From contig JACRIN010000033.1 in assembly GCA_016220085.1 (NCBI GenBank), positions 37,942-101,941 of the forward strand: 64,000 nt of DNA. Direction: 5' to 3'. This DNA is from Planctomycetota bacterium. Lineage in GTDB: Bacteria; Planctomycetota; UBA1135; GCA-002686595. Below are positions 23,797-32,078 of this stretch, piece by piece (the stretch's first letter is position 1; the number at the start of each line of letters is the position of its first letter). A model generated the notes under the pieces. The model was given only the letters and a program-made list of their open reading frames with translations. It did not search any database and was not told the DNA's origin. Position numbers and translations under genes: made by a program.

Positions 23797-24516
23797 CTAC
23801 GCCGACGGTGCCTTCCATAGTTCGAATGGGCGCACGATGTGTTCGATCTTGTGCCGCTCGGCAATCGCCGACACCTTCGCGACCAACAGCCGCAAGGAAG
23901 CTTCGTCGTGGACTCCAGCCTCCGCAACCGCAAGCTCCGCCAACTCCGGCTTGGTCGCCAACGCCTGAATGCGGAGCATGAATCGGCCCCACTCAAACGC
24001 CAGCATTTGTCGGGCGATCGCAAATGGGGCCCAAGCCACGACGAGGGCTGCCGACATCAAGACCAATCCAACGCCGACGGCTTGACCAATCAACAGCACC
24101 AGCGACCAAGTCGGCTCTGAACGCAAGACCTCGCCCAACAGTGCCTCCCGTGTACCCGCACCCTCGATTGCGGCGGACGCGTCGGTGTTCGCGGCTTCTA
24201 GGGCAGGGTAGCTAACTCGCATCTTTAGCTCGGCGATCTGAGTGCGCGTGGTCGCCGCGACGCTCAACAGATGGAGACCGAAGAGCAGTGGCGGAAGTAC
24301 GACGACACTCGCCAAGATCATTGAGTTGAGCAGCTCCGTCTTGCCGCGGACCGCCCCGACGAAGGCCGCTACATACCGCCTCCGGATCCATCCGGTTCTG
24401 CGCGACGCGATCCACCGCCTCAGCTTTCCAGCGGGTCCCTGCAGAAACACGACGAACACGACGCTGGCCAACAGGCTGAAGCCCAACGTGATGAGCATCG
24501 AGTAGATGGAAGACAT
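23797..24516 (-). CDS. Membrane protein of unknown function, compositionally distinct
   Basis: The 239-residue protein has three clear hydrophobic segments: residues about 4-26 (L-I-T-L-G-F-S-L-L-A-S-V-V-F-V-V-F-L), 65-88 (S-M-I-L-A-S-V-V-V-L-P-P-L-L-F-G-L), and 140-165. A soluble region lies between the second and third, and a helical soluble tail follows. No family is recognised. Three sequence lines I counted by hand are 58-65% G+C, against about 70% for neighbours, which suggests recent acquisition. It ends 18 bp before the carboxylase gene start in transcription order reversed, so it is probably a separate unit. Confidence 0.7.
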   Translation of the reverse strand: MSSIYSMLITLGFSLLASVVFVVFLQGPAGKLRRWIASRRTGWIRRRYVAAFVGAVRGKTELLNSMILASVVVLPPLLFGLHLLSVAATTRTQIAELKMRVSYPALEAANTDASAAIEGAGTREALLGEVLRSEPTWSLVLLIGQAVGVGLVLMSAALVVAWAPFAIARQMLAFEWGRFMLRIQALATKPELAELAVAEAGVHDEASLRLLVAKVSAIAERHKIEHIVRPFELWKAPSA

Positions 24517-24534
24517 CTGGACCGAAACCCCGCT

Positions 24535-26085
24535 CTACAGAGGAATGTTCCCGTGCTTGCGCAGCGGGCGCTCCTCGTGCTTCGTCTTCAAGAGCTCCAG
24601 CGAGCGGATCAGCATCGGGCGCGTCTTGTGCGCCTCGATCACGTCGTCGATGAAGCCGCGTGCGGCCGCCTTGTACGGGTTGTTGAACGTCGTCTCGTAC
24701 TCGGCGGTCTTCTCGAGCTCGAACGCCTTCGGGGCGGCGGCCTTCTCGATCTCGCGGCGCTGCAAGATCTTCGTCGCTCCCGCCGCTCCCATCACCGCGA
24801 TCTGCGCGTTCGGCCACGCCAGGTTGACGTCGCCGCGGATGTGCTTCGAGCTCATCACGTCGTACGCGCCGCCGTACGCCTTGCGCGTGATCACGGTCAG
24901 CTTCGGCACCGTCGCTTCGCAGTACGCGTAGAGCAGCTTCGCGCCGTGACGGATGATGCCGCCGTACTCCTGCGCGGTCCCCGGCAAGAACCCCGGCACG
25001 TCTTCGAACGTCACCAGCGGGATGTTGAACGCGTCGCAGAAGCGGATGAAGCGCGCGCCCTTCGTCGACGCGTCGATGTCGAGGCATCCGGCGAGCACCG
25101 CCGGCTGGTTCGCGACCACGCCGACCACGCGGCCGCCCAGTCGCGCGAACCCGGTGATCATGTTGCGCGCGAAATCGGCCTGCACGTCGACGAACGAATC
25201 GCGATCGACCACCCGGCTGATCACCGCGTGCATGTCGTACGGCTTCTGCGGATCGTCGGGGACGATCGTGTCGAGCTCCGGATCCTGACGGTCGTGCGGA
25301 TCGTCGGTCGGGACGTAGGGCGCGTCCTCCGCGTTGTTGAGCGGCAAGTACGAGAACACCTTGCGCATCAACGCGAGGCACGTCTTCCCGTCGATCGAGC
25401 GGAAGTGCGACACGCCCGAACGCGAGCAGTGCACTTCCGAGCCGCCGAGCTCCTCGCTCGTCACTTCCTCGTGCGTCACCGTCTTCACCACGTCCGGCCC
25501 CGTGATGTGCATGTAGCTGGTCGTGTCGACCATGAAGATGAAATCGGTGATCGCAGGCGAGTACACCGCGCCGCCGGCGCACGGGCCCATCACGGCGGAG
25601 AGCTGCGGAACCACGCCCGACGCGCGCGTGTTGCGCCAGAAGATCTCCGCGTACCCGCCGAGCGACGCGACGCCCTCTTGGATGCGCGCTCCGCCCGAGT
25701 CGTTGATCCCGATGATCGGCACGCCGACCTTCAGCGCCTGGTCCATCACTTTGCAGATCTTCTCCGCGTGCGTCTCGGAGAGCGAGCCGCCGAAGACGGT
25801 GAAGTCCTGGCTGAAGACGTACACCGGGCGGCCGTCGATCAGGCCGTGACCGGTGACGACGCCGTCGCCGAGCACGAGCTGCTCCTGCATGCCGAAATCG
25901 GTGCAACGGTGCGTCACGAAGCGATCGAGCTCGATGAACGACCCCTCGTCGAGCAAGAGATCGATGCGCTCGCGCGCGGTCAGCTTGCCCTTCTTGTGCT
26001 GTTGGGCGATGCGTTCGGGACCGCCGCCGACGAGCGTTTGCTCGCGCATGCGGTGCAGACGTTGGAGCGGAGTTTCTTGGGTCAC
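24535..26085 (-). CDS. pccB: Acyl-CoA carboxylase carboxyltransferase (beta) subunit, propionyl-CoA carboxylase type
   Basis: The 516-residue protein has the full carboxyltransferase fold of the PccB/AccD5 family. Visible motifs are [17 protein letters not shown] near the start, [26 protein letters not shown] (acyl-CoA oxyanion loop), [22 protein letters not shown] and [10 protein letters not shown]. The length is normal. It would transfer CO2 from biotin to propionyl-CoA (or another short acyl-CoA). The biotin carboxylase/carrier partner is not in the window. Methylmalonyl-CoA epimerase and mutase lie 5 and 13 kb away, supporting propionyl-CoA as substrate. Confidence 0.93.
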   Translation of the reverse strand: MTQETPLQRLHRMREQTLVGGGPERIAQQHKKGKLTARERIDLLLDEGSFIELDRFVTHRCTDFGMQEQLVLGDGVVTGHGLIDGRPVYVFSQDFTVFGGSLSETHAEKICKVMDQALKVGVPIIGINDSGGARIQEGVASLGGYAEIFWRNTRASGVVPQLSAVMGPCAGGAVYSPAITDFIFMVDTTSYMHITGPDVVKTVTHEEVTSEELGGSEVHCSRSGVSHFRSIDGKTCLALMRKVFSYLPLNNAEDAPYVPTDDPHDRQDPELDTIVPDDPQKPYDMHAVISRVVDRDSFVDVQADFARNMITGFARLGGRVVGVVANQPAVLAGCLDIDASTKGARFIRFCDAFNIPLVTFEDVPGFLPGTAQEYGGIIRHGAKLLYAYCEATVPKLTVITRKAYGGAYDVMSSKHIRGDVNLAWPNAQIAVMGAAGATKILQRREIEKAAAPKAFELEKTAEYETTFNNPYKAAARGFIDDVIEAHKTRPMLIRSLELLKTKHEERPLRKHGNIPL

Positions 26086-26450
26086 GGCGGGATCCTTGGA
26101 TCGAGCGCGGCGAGCTCTGGGAACGGTGATGGGAAGCGCGGGACTCTACCACGTCGGCCCGTCGCTCCGCGTCGGCAGGAATGCGAGTGCCGGTACACTC
26201 CTCGGCCGACGAAAATGCCTCCAGCGGCCCGTTGACTCCCGAGTTTCGCCGCCGCGCGTGCCCACTCGGACCACTGGGTTCGGCGCGAGCGTCGACCCGC
26301 GCGCGAAGCCATGCGAAGTCGCGTCGAGGTCGGGCGGTCGAACCGCGCGCGGCGATGGTCGCTTCACTCGCGTCGCCGGTCGCTTCGCCAGCCCCGGCAG
26401 TCACTTCTCGCGTCGTCGATGCTCGCTCCGCGCCCGCCGGCGGTCGCACG
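26086..26450. other. Intergenic stretch without a recognisable gene
   Basis: These 365 bp lie between two minus-strand genes and should contain the promoter of the carboxylase gene near 26090-26200. Open frames on both strands are Arg/Ser-rich with no recognisable domain. No hairpin or repeat stands out. Confidence 0.4.
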
Positions 26451-27938
26451 CTACTTCGCCGCGAGCCGCGCGAGCCCCGGATGGTCCGGCGCGTAGTGCG
26501 CGCACCGGAACACCGCGTTCGGATCGACCTTCGACGGCCGCGCGGCCGTCTTGCCGAAGCTGTGCTCGATCTCGCCGCCGAACGGATTCAGATACTCCCA
26601 CACGACGTCGCCGGAGCGCGTGACCTCGAGGAACCGACCTTGCGCGCCGGAGCAGATCAACGTGTTGCCGTTGGGCTGGCGCTCGGCGCCGGAGATGAAG
26701 AACGAGAAGAAGCTCGTCGGCTCCGGCGCGCGGAACGTCCACGCGAGTTCCTTCGGTCCGAAGTCGGCGCCCGCCTCGCGCACGAAACCGCGCGCGGGAT
26801 CGAACGGGAGCTCGAGCTCGTCGACCGACGACCACTTGCCGTCGGGACGCGAGAGTCCGTTGTTGAAGATCGAGAGCGCGAGCTTCTCGCCCGGCACGAA
26901 ACGCGCGTCGTGCTGGCCGAACAGGCGTTTCGCGCTCTTCGGACCCGCGCCCCAGTTCGTGGGATTGCCCCAACGCCACAACACGTCGCCGCCGTGCTTC
27001 CAGCGGCCGCCGGTCGAGCCCTTGGCTTCCGCGGTGGTCGTCGAGTGATCGAGGATCCACACTTCGTCGAGCCGCGGCGACGAGAGCACGACCAGGTCGT
27101 AGCCCGCGTGGTAGTGCACCGCGTTGGTGTGCAGCCAGTCGGGATCGGGCTCATCCGACTTGGCGCTCGGCTGCGAGTCGTCCTTGCCGCCGGTGTAACC
27201 GAGCGCGGCCATCTCGCGCTCGCGTTCCTCGCGCTCGGCGCGCTCCGCCGCGGAGAGCGGTGGCGCATCGCGCACGTCGCCGAGCAAGTCGAAGCGCTCG
27301 GGATGCGCGGTGACGTCGCCGAAGTTCGGCTTCTTCGGATCGGCGTCCTGGATCAGGTGATCCTTCGCGTGCCACTCCCACACGATCTCGCCGCCTCTCG
27401 GCAACGTCGGACGGATCTCGACGAGCCCGTCGGGCCACCACCCGCGCTCGCCGGTCGCGTGCGGCGGTCGGCCGAGCGCGGTCGCGTCCTCGCGCGACAC
27501 GTACTCCCACACGATCGCGAGCACGTTGCCGTTCGGCAGCACCTCGAAGTCGTGGTGCATCACGCGTTGGTCGTCCGAAAGCACGAACTCCCACGCGAGA
27601 TCGCCGTCCCACGCGTAGCGCTGGAGCTTCCCGCCGAGCCCGCCGCCACTGAAGCGCGGATTGTCTTCGTCGCGCGCGGTGCGCAGGATCGAGCCGTCGG
27701 CTTGGAGCTCGGCGTGAGCGCCGGTGGGCACGCCGGTCTCCCACTGGTGCGCGACCGCGCCGTCGCGCGCGACGAGGAACACCTTGGTCGAACGCAGCGG
27801 CGAGAAGAGCGTGTAGCCCTCGCTCGCGCCGGCCTCGCGCACGACGACGCCGCGCTTGGGCTCGATCGGATCGCCGCCGCCGTTCGCGGACGCGAAGGCG
27901 AGGCACGGAAGGGCCACGAGCATCGGGGGGACGAGCAT
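26451..27938 (-). CDS. Arylsulfotransferase (ASST)-family exported protein
   Basis: The 495-residue protein has a short signal-like N-terminus (A-L-P-C-L-A-F-A-S-A). The rest is a beta-propeller-like series typical of the ASST/Arylsulfotran_2 group: A-H-Q-W-E-T-G, M-H-H-D-F-E-V-L-P-N-G-N, I-V-W-E-W-H-A-K-D-H, D-W-L-H-T-N-A-V-H-Y, W-R-W-G-N-P-T-N-W, F-G-Q-H-D-A-R-F and L-P-N-G-N-T-like blades, ending N-P-F-G-G-E. A Glu/Arg-rich insertion (about 225-260) interrupts the propeller. Known ASSTs transfer sulfate between phenols; for this branch the activity is not proven. It is divergent from the FG-GAP gene across 286 bp. Confidence 0.82.
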   Translation of the reverse strand: MLVPPMLVALPCLAFASANGGGDPIEPKRGVVVREAGASEGYTLFSPLRSTKVFLVARDGAVAHQWETGVPTGAHAELQADGSILRTARDEDNPRFSGGGLGGKLQRYAWDGDLAWEFVLSDDQRVMHHDFEVLPNGNVLAIVWEYVSREDATALGRPPHATGERGWWPDGLVEIRPTLPRGGEIVWEWHAKDHLIQDADPKKPNFGDVTAHPERFDLLGDVRDAPPLSAAERAEREEREREMAALGYTGGKDDSQPSAKSDEPDPDWLHTNAVHYHAGYDLVVLSSPRLDEVWILDHSTTTAEAKGSTGGRWKHGGDVLWRWGNPTNWGAGPKSAKRLFGQHDARFVPGEKLALSIFNNGLSRPDGKWSSVDELELPFDPARGFVREAGADFGPKELAWTFRAPEPTSFFSFFISGAERQPNGNTLICSGAQGRFLEVTRSGDVVWEYLNPFGGEIEHSFGKTAARPSKVDPNAVFRCAHYAPDHPGLARLAAK

Positions 27939-28224
27939 CGCCCGATCTTGCCATGCCGCGTGCCGTTCGGCCTGCGCGACGAAGGACGTGGCGCTCCGTT
28001 CGGACCGAACTCGAACGCGCGGCGAGCCGGGAAACGAGCCTCGAGCTCGTCAACGGAAGTCGCTGGGCGCAGATCCGTCGCTCCGAACTCGCCGATCCGC
28101 GCCGCGCTCACGTTTCGCGATCCGGCAGCGTGTCGTAGAGTCGAGGGCGCTCGCGCGCGGCGCTCCCGTTTGCGTGCGGCGCCGTCGCCACCCCGCTCGG
28201 CCCCCCCCCGCCGGAGTCTCGCTC

Positions 28225-29919
28225 ATGTCCATGCGTGCCTTGCCGCGTCGCTTGCGCCGATCCACGTCGACCCACTCGTTCGTCTTCGCAGTCGCAGCCG
28301 GCCTGTCCCTCGTCACCGCTCGTCCCGCGTACGCGCAGTACGTCGTGCGCGCCTACGACGGCGCACTCACCGGACCCGTGCTCGGCGCGGCGGTGGCGGA
28401 CGCGGGCGACGTCGACGGCGACGGTGTTCACGACCAACTTCTCGGCTCACCGGTGGTCACCGGCGCCCTGGGGCACGCCGCGCTCTACTCGGGCTCCGAC
28501 GGGCACGAGCTCTTCGCCTGGACGGGCTCGGACACCCGCTTCGGACCCGCCGGCGCCGGCGGGGGGGACGGGAACGGCGACGGCCGGCCCGATGTCGTCG
28601 TCGGCGCGCCGAGCCTCGCGCGCGCCTACGTGTATTCCGGCGCGGACGGCAGCTCGATCTTGACACTCGCGCCTGCATTTCCGGACGCGACCGGTTACCT
28701 GGGCTGGGCGCTCGCCGCGTTGGGGGACCTCGACGGCGATGGTCGCGCGGAGATCCTGGTTGGGAGCTGGAACGAGTGGGCTTCGGGCGGGCCGGAAGCA
28801 GGCGCCGTTCGCGTGATGTCGGGCGCGAGCGGTGTCGAGCTCGTCAAACTGTACGGCCCGAAGCCCTACATGCAGTTCGGGCATGCCGTCAGCAGCGCGG
28901 GTGATGTCGATGCCGACGGTGTTCCGGACTGGATCGTCGGCGCTCGGCACGACGGAACGGGCGCCGCGGGAAGCGTGTGGGTGTACTCCGGCGCGACGCA
29001 CGCGCTGCTCTTCACGCGGCCGGGCACGCTGGGATCCGAACTCGGCACTTCCGTCGCGGGCGTCGGGGACTGGAACGCGGACGGATACGCCGACGTCGCC
29101 TCCGGCGCTCCCGGCCACGCGATCTCCGCCGGCCGGATCGTCGTCTACTCCGGAGCGGACGGAAGCGAGCTCTTCGCCGCCGTGGGCGCGCAGAGCGGCA
29201 ACCTGTTCGGCCTCCGTCTCGCCAACGCCGGCGATCTCGACGGGGACGGGCGTCCCGACCTCCTCGTCGGCGAGCCCGGCGCGCCGCCGTGGTTCCGCGG
29301 CGCGATCCACGCGTACGCGGGCGGCACCGGCGCGCTGATCCGATCGCTACCGGGACCGCTGATGCACGGCTCCGCGAACGGCTCGGGATTCGGAGAAGCG
29401 CTGTCGGGAGCGGGCGATTGCGACGGCGACGGGCTCGGCGACGTGCTCGTCGGCGTACCGAAGCTCGGCTCGGGCAAGGCGCTCGTGTTGAGCCTCGCGA
29501 CAACCCATCCGATGAGCAACTACTGCGATCCGCTGCCGAACTCGACCGGTTTCGCATCGCGTCTGACGGCGAGCGGAACGGGGAGCGTGTTCGTCAACGA
29601 CTTGAATCTCGACGCCGATCACGTGCCGGTCGGGAAGTCGGCGATCTTCTTCTACGGTCGCAACCCGGCGAACCTGCCGTTCGGTGAAGGCGTGCGCTGC
29701 GTCGGCTTCCCGCTGACGCGCGTACCCGGCGTCGCGATCGCCGACGCGAATGGCATGGCGCAATGCTTCGTCGACCTGACGTTGAAGGCGCACTCGGCCG
29801 GACCGGGCGCGATCGCGCCCGGCGAAACGCGCAACTTCCAGTGCTGGTACCGCGATCCGGCCGGCGGCACGGCGGGCTTCAACCTGTCGGATGCGACGCG
29901 CGTGGACTTCCTGCCGTAG
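28225..29919 (+). CDS. Secreted FG-GAP repeat (integrin-alpha-like) protein with C-terminal module
   Basis: The 564-residue protein has a signal peptide (about residues 18-38, ending A-Y-A-Q). Six to seven FG-GAP blades follow, each with a Ca2+-loop of D-x-D-G-D-G type: A-G-D-V-D-G-D-G-V, G-D-G-N-G-D-G-R-P-D, G-D-L-D-G-D-G-R-A, A-G-D-V-D-A-D-G-V, G-D-W-N-A-D-G-Y, A-G-D-L-D-G-D-G-R, A-G-D-C-D-G-D-G-L. This predicts a seven-bladed propeller for cell-surface adhesion or ligand binding. From about residue 430 (N-Y-C-D-P-L-P-N-S) comes a version of the C-terminal module shared with other secreted proteins here, ending C-W-Y-R-D-P. I chose the ATG at 28225 because it begins the signal peptide. Confidence 0.83.
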   Translation: MSMRALPRRLRRSTSTHSFVFAVAAGLSLVTARPAYAQYVVRAYDGALTGPVLGAAVADAGDVDGDGVHDQLLGSPVVTGALGHAALYSGSDGHELFAWTGSDTRFGPAGAGGGDGNGDGRPDVVVGAPSLARAYVYSGADGSSILTLAPAFPDATGYLGWALAALGDLDGDGRAEILVGSWNEWASGGPEAGAVRVMSGASGVELVKLYGPKPYMQFGHAVSSAGDVDADGVPDWIVGARHDGTGAAGSVWVYSGATHALLFTRPGTLGSELGTSVAGVGDWNADGYADVASGAPGHAISAGRIVVYSGADGSELFAAVGAQSGNLFGLRLANAGDLDGDGRPDLLVGEPGAPPWFRGAIHAYAGGTGALIRSLPGPLMHGSANGSGFGEALSGAGDCDGDGLGDVLVGVPKLGSGKALVLSLATTHPMSNYCDPLPNSTGFASRLTASGTGSVFVNDLNLDADHVPVGKSAIFFYGRNPANLPFGEGVRCVGFPLTRVPGVAIADANGMAQCFVDLTLKAHSAGPGAIAPGETRNFQCWYRDPAGGTAGFNLSDATRVDFLP

Positions 29920-29921
29920 CT

Positions 29922-29951
29922 CCGAGCGCGCGGCCGGGGCGACGCGCTCGG
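29922..29951. terminator. Terminator-like hairpin between convergent genes
   Basis: CCGAGCGCG (29922-29930) and CGCGCTCGG (29943-29951) form a perfect 9-bp stem with a 12-nt loop just after the FG-GAP gene stop, before the convergent carbonic anhydrase gene. No T-tract is present. Confidence 0.35.
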
Positions 29952-30003
29952 CCGCGACGCTTCGGACTCGCCGTCGCGCTCCCGGACACGGATCGCCCCG
30001 CGG

Positions 30004-30528
30004 CTAGGACGAAGTCGAGCGCGCGTCGCCTTCGTCGAGCGACACCTCGCGCAGGTAACCGGTCTCGACCTCGTAGACGAAACCGCGGATCGCGTCGCGG
30101 TGCGGCAGGAAAGGCGAGCGCTGGAGCCGACGGATCGACTGGCGCACGTCGGCGTACGGATCGCTGAACGACTCGAACGCGAACCACGGGCGCATGCCGG
30201 TCGTTTCCTCGAGCTCGTGCCGCATCCGGTCCTCGCTGACCTTGGTCAGCCCGCAATCGGTGTGGTGCACGAGCACGATCTCGCGCGTGCCCATCAGGCG
30301 CTGCGAGAGCAAGAGCGAGCGGATCACGTCGTCGGTGACGACGCCGCCTGCGTTGCGGATGATGTGCGCCTCGCCCGATTGGAGCCCGAGGATCGCGAAG
30401 ATCGGCATGCGCGAGTCCATGCACGCGACCACCGCGACCTGACGCGAGGGCCGCAGCGGCAGCGGGCCGACGAACTGACGTTCGACGAACTCGCGGTTGC
30501 CTTCGAGGAACTCGTCGGCGTGGCTCAT
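30004..30528 (-). CDS. Beta-class carbonic anhydrase
   Basis: The 174-residue protein has the beta-carbonic anhydrase signatures: A-C-M-D-S-R (Cys36, Asp38, Arg40) and V-H-H-T-D-C-G (His89, Cys92), giving the Cys-His-Cys zinc site and the Asp/Arg dyad. H-I-I-R-N-A-G-G lies between. It interconverts CO2 and bicarbonate in the cytoplasm. The length fits the shorter beta-CA clade. I use the ATG at 30528, which overlaps the TGA of the epimerase gene (ATGA). Coupling to methylmalonyl-CoA epimerase suggests a bicarbonate supply for the propionyl-CoA carboxylase step; this is inference. Confidence 0.9.
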   Translation of the reverse strand: MSHADEFLEGNREFVERQFVGPLPLRPSRQVAVVACMDSRMPIFAILGLQSGEAHIIRNAGGVVTDDVIRSLLLSQRLMGTREIVLVHHTDCGLTKVSEDRMRHELEETTGMRPWFAFESFSDPYADVRQSIRRLQRSPFLPHRDAIRGFVYEVETGYLREVSLDEGDARSTSS

Positions 30529-30977
30529 GCGCTCGCGTGCTCCGCGCGCGGCTCCTCGACGAGCTCCATCAGCACGCCGCCGGTCGCCGACGGGTGCACG
30601 AACGCGATCTGCGTGTGGTGCGCGCCTGGACGCGGCGCCTTGTCGATCAGGCGCACGCCCGCCGCTTCGAGTCGCGCGAGCGCGGCGGCGAGATCGTCGA
30701 CCTTCCACGCGAGGTGATGCACGCCGCCGCCGCGCTTCGCGAGGAAGCCGGCGACCGGCGAATCGGGCGAGGCGGGCTCGACGAGCTCGATGCGCTGCGC
30801 GCCGGCGTAGAGCACGAGGACGTTGACCTTCTGGTTGGCGACGTGCTCGATCGGGCTCGAGCAGAGCCCGAGCGCTTGCTCGTACGCGCCGCGCGCCTTC
30901 TCGAGCGACTCGACGGCGATCGCGACGTGGTGCAGGCCCTTGACGATCGGCGCGAGGACGGCGGGAGGCGTGGACAT
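30525..30977 (-). CDS. mce: Methylmalonyl-CoA epimerase
   Basis: The 150-residue VOC-fold protein matches methylmalonyl-CoA epimerases: L-H-H-V-A-I-A-V-E-S-L-E-K-A near the start (His metal ligand), Q-K-V-N-V-L, I-E-L-V-E-P, G-G-G-V-H-H-L-A-W-K-V-D (second metal-binding region), and H-P-S-A-T-G-G-V-L-M-E-L-V-E (Glu ligand). These residues form the usual H/H/E site. It epimerises (S)- to (R)-methylmalonyl-CoA, between propionyl-CoA carboxylase and mutase, both encoded in this window. The next gene is carbonic anhydrase with an ATGA overlap. Confidence 0.92.
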   Translation of the reverse strand: MSTPPAVLAPIVKGLHHVAIAVESLEKARGAYEQALGLCSSPIEHVANQKVNVLVLYAGAQRIELVEPASPDSPVAGFLAKRGGGVHHLAWKVDDLAAALARLEAAGVRLIDKAPRPGAHHTQIAFVHPSATGGVLMELVEEPRAEHASA

Positions 30978-31223
30978 TCGATCAGTCTAGTTCCCCGGCC
31001 GCGCGCTCACCAACGCGAGCCCCACCGGCTCGCGGTCGCGCCGAGTCCGGGAATCCAACGCGCGGCCGGTTCGAATCCGCGGTCCCTTGAACCCTTCCGC
31101 CGAGCGGCGACGGGACCGCTGCCGGACACGGCGCGCGCAGAGTGAGCGAGCGTCGGCGTCGTCCCGCCCCGACGAAGCCGAGCGGCTCGCGGCGGCGCGT
31201 CCCGTCCCCCCAAAGGAGATCCC

Positions 31224-32012
31224 ATGCTGACGTCCCTCACGCTGTTGACCTTGCTGCAACTCGGTGCACCCGACCTATCTGTCGCCGGCCCCTGCGTGCC
31301 GAGCGCCGTGCCGAGCGCCGTGCCGAGCGCCGCGCCGACCGCCGTGCCGAGCGCCCTGCCGACCGCGGGGTCGACCGCCGGGTCGACGCCGCGCGGCACC
31401 GTCGTCGAGCTCGTCGTTCGCCGAACCGCGGATTGGCTGCGGCGCGAACTCACCCGACACCACGTGCTCGCCGAACCGACCGTCGCCGCCCCCGTCCCCT
31501 TCACCTCGGGCACCGCCTTCTGCGACGGCGCCGAGACGGCGTTCACTCCGTACCCGGCGGCGATCCCGTGTCCCTGCGGCACGCCGTCGGCGGTCGGCGC
31601 GGGCTGCCCGAACGCCGCGGGCACGAGCACCACGCTCGTCAACGCGGGCACCGACAGTGTGTCGGCCGCGGACTGCGACCTGGTGACGACCGGCCTTCCG
31701 CCGAACAAGCTCTGCTTCACGTACTTCGGCCAGAACGTCGCAGGCGGAGCGAATCCGATCGGCATCGGATATGGCAACGGGATCCGCTGCATCAACGAGA
31801 CGTACCGCCTCGACACGCAGAACTCCGGCGCGAGCGGCACGATCGACTATCTGCTCTTCCAAACGAACCTGCCGAACGGCTTCACGCCGGCGATCTTCTC
31901 GTCGGGTAGCACGTGGCTGTTCCAGACGTTCTATCGCGACAACCCGATCTCGGGCTGCGGCAACAAGTACGAGAACATGTCGAACGGTTGGTCGATCACC
32001 TTCACCCCGTGA
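31224..32012 (+). CDS. Secreted Cys-containing protein with Pro/Ser/Ala repeat and planctomycete-type C-terminal module
   Basis: The 262-residue protein starts at an ATG preceded by AAAGGAG (31212-31218), a strong ribosome site for this genome. A signal peptide (about 1-22) is followed by a low-complexity P-S-A-V/P-T-A stretch encoded by a 12-bp tandem repeat. After a short Arg-rich segment, the main domain (about residue 95 on) contains C-P-C-G-T-P, G-A-G-C-P-N, L-C-F-T-Y-F-G-Q, G-I-R-C-I-N, and T-F-Y-R-D near the end. The order matches the shared C-terminal module. Function unknown; secretion to the surface is likely. Confidence 0.75.
   Translation: MLTSLTLLTLLQLGAPDLSVAGPCVPSAVPSAVPSAAPTAVPSALPTAGSTAGSTPRGTVVELVVRRTADWLRRELTRHHVLAEPTVAAPVPFTSGTAFCDGAETAFTPYPAAIPCPCGTPSAVGAGCPNAAGTSTTLVNAGTDSVSAADCDLVTTGLPPNKLCFTYFGQNVAGGANPIGIGYGNGIRCINETYRLDTQNSGASGTIDYLLFQTNLPNGFTPAIFSSGSTWLFQTFYRDNPISGCGNKYENMSNGWSITFTP
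31296..31391 (+). repeat. 12-bp in-frame tandem repeat, eight units
   Basis: Units GTGCCGAGCGCC start at 31296, 31308 and 31320, followed by variants at 31332, 31344, 31356, 31368 and 31380, each exactly 12 bp. They encode repeated four-residue P-S-A-V-like units near the N-terminus of the secreted protein. The 12-bp period keeps the frame, so copy number could vary without disrupting the gene. Confidence 0.8.
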
Positions 32013-32019
32013 TCGCGAG

Positions 32020-32055
32020 GTCGAGCGCGGCTCGATCGGCCGAGCCGCGCTCGAC
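32020..32055. terminator. Strong inverted repeat between convergent genes (bidirectional terminator candidate)
   Basis: GTCGAGCGCGGCTCG (32020-32034) and its perfect reverse complement CGAGCCGCGCTCGAC (32041-32055) form a 15-bp stem with a 6-nt loop. It lies between the stops of the secreted protein (32012) and the RCC1 gene (32079), which converge. No T-tract is seen on either side, but its position and stability suit a bidirectional terminator. Confidence 0.5.
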
Positions 32056-32078
32056 TGCCGCTTCGCCCCTCGCCGACG

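Noticed and set aside
23700..23800. GTTAGAT core-like sequence suggesting an integron attC site
   Set aside because: No matching RYYYAAC partner at attC spacing and no recombination-site fold were found, and the plus-strand frame after it overlaps the membrane gene.
28201..28209. Nine-C homopolymer as a phase-variation switch for the FG-GAP gene
   Set aside because: It lies 16 bp upstream of the ATG, not inside the gene, and the ATG at 28225 is not affected in frame by its length.
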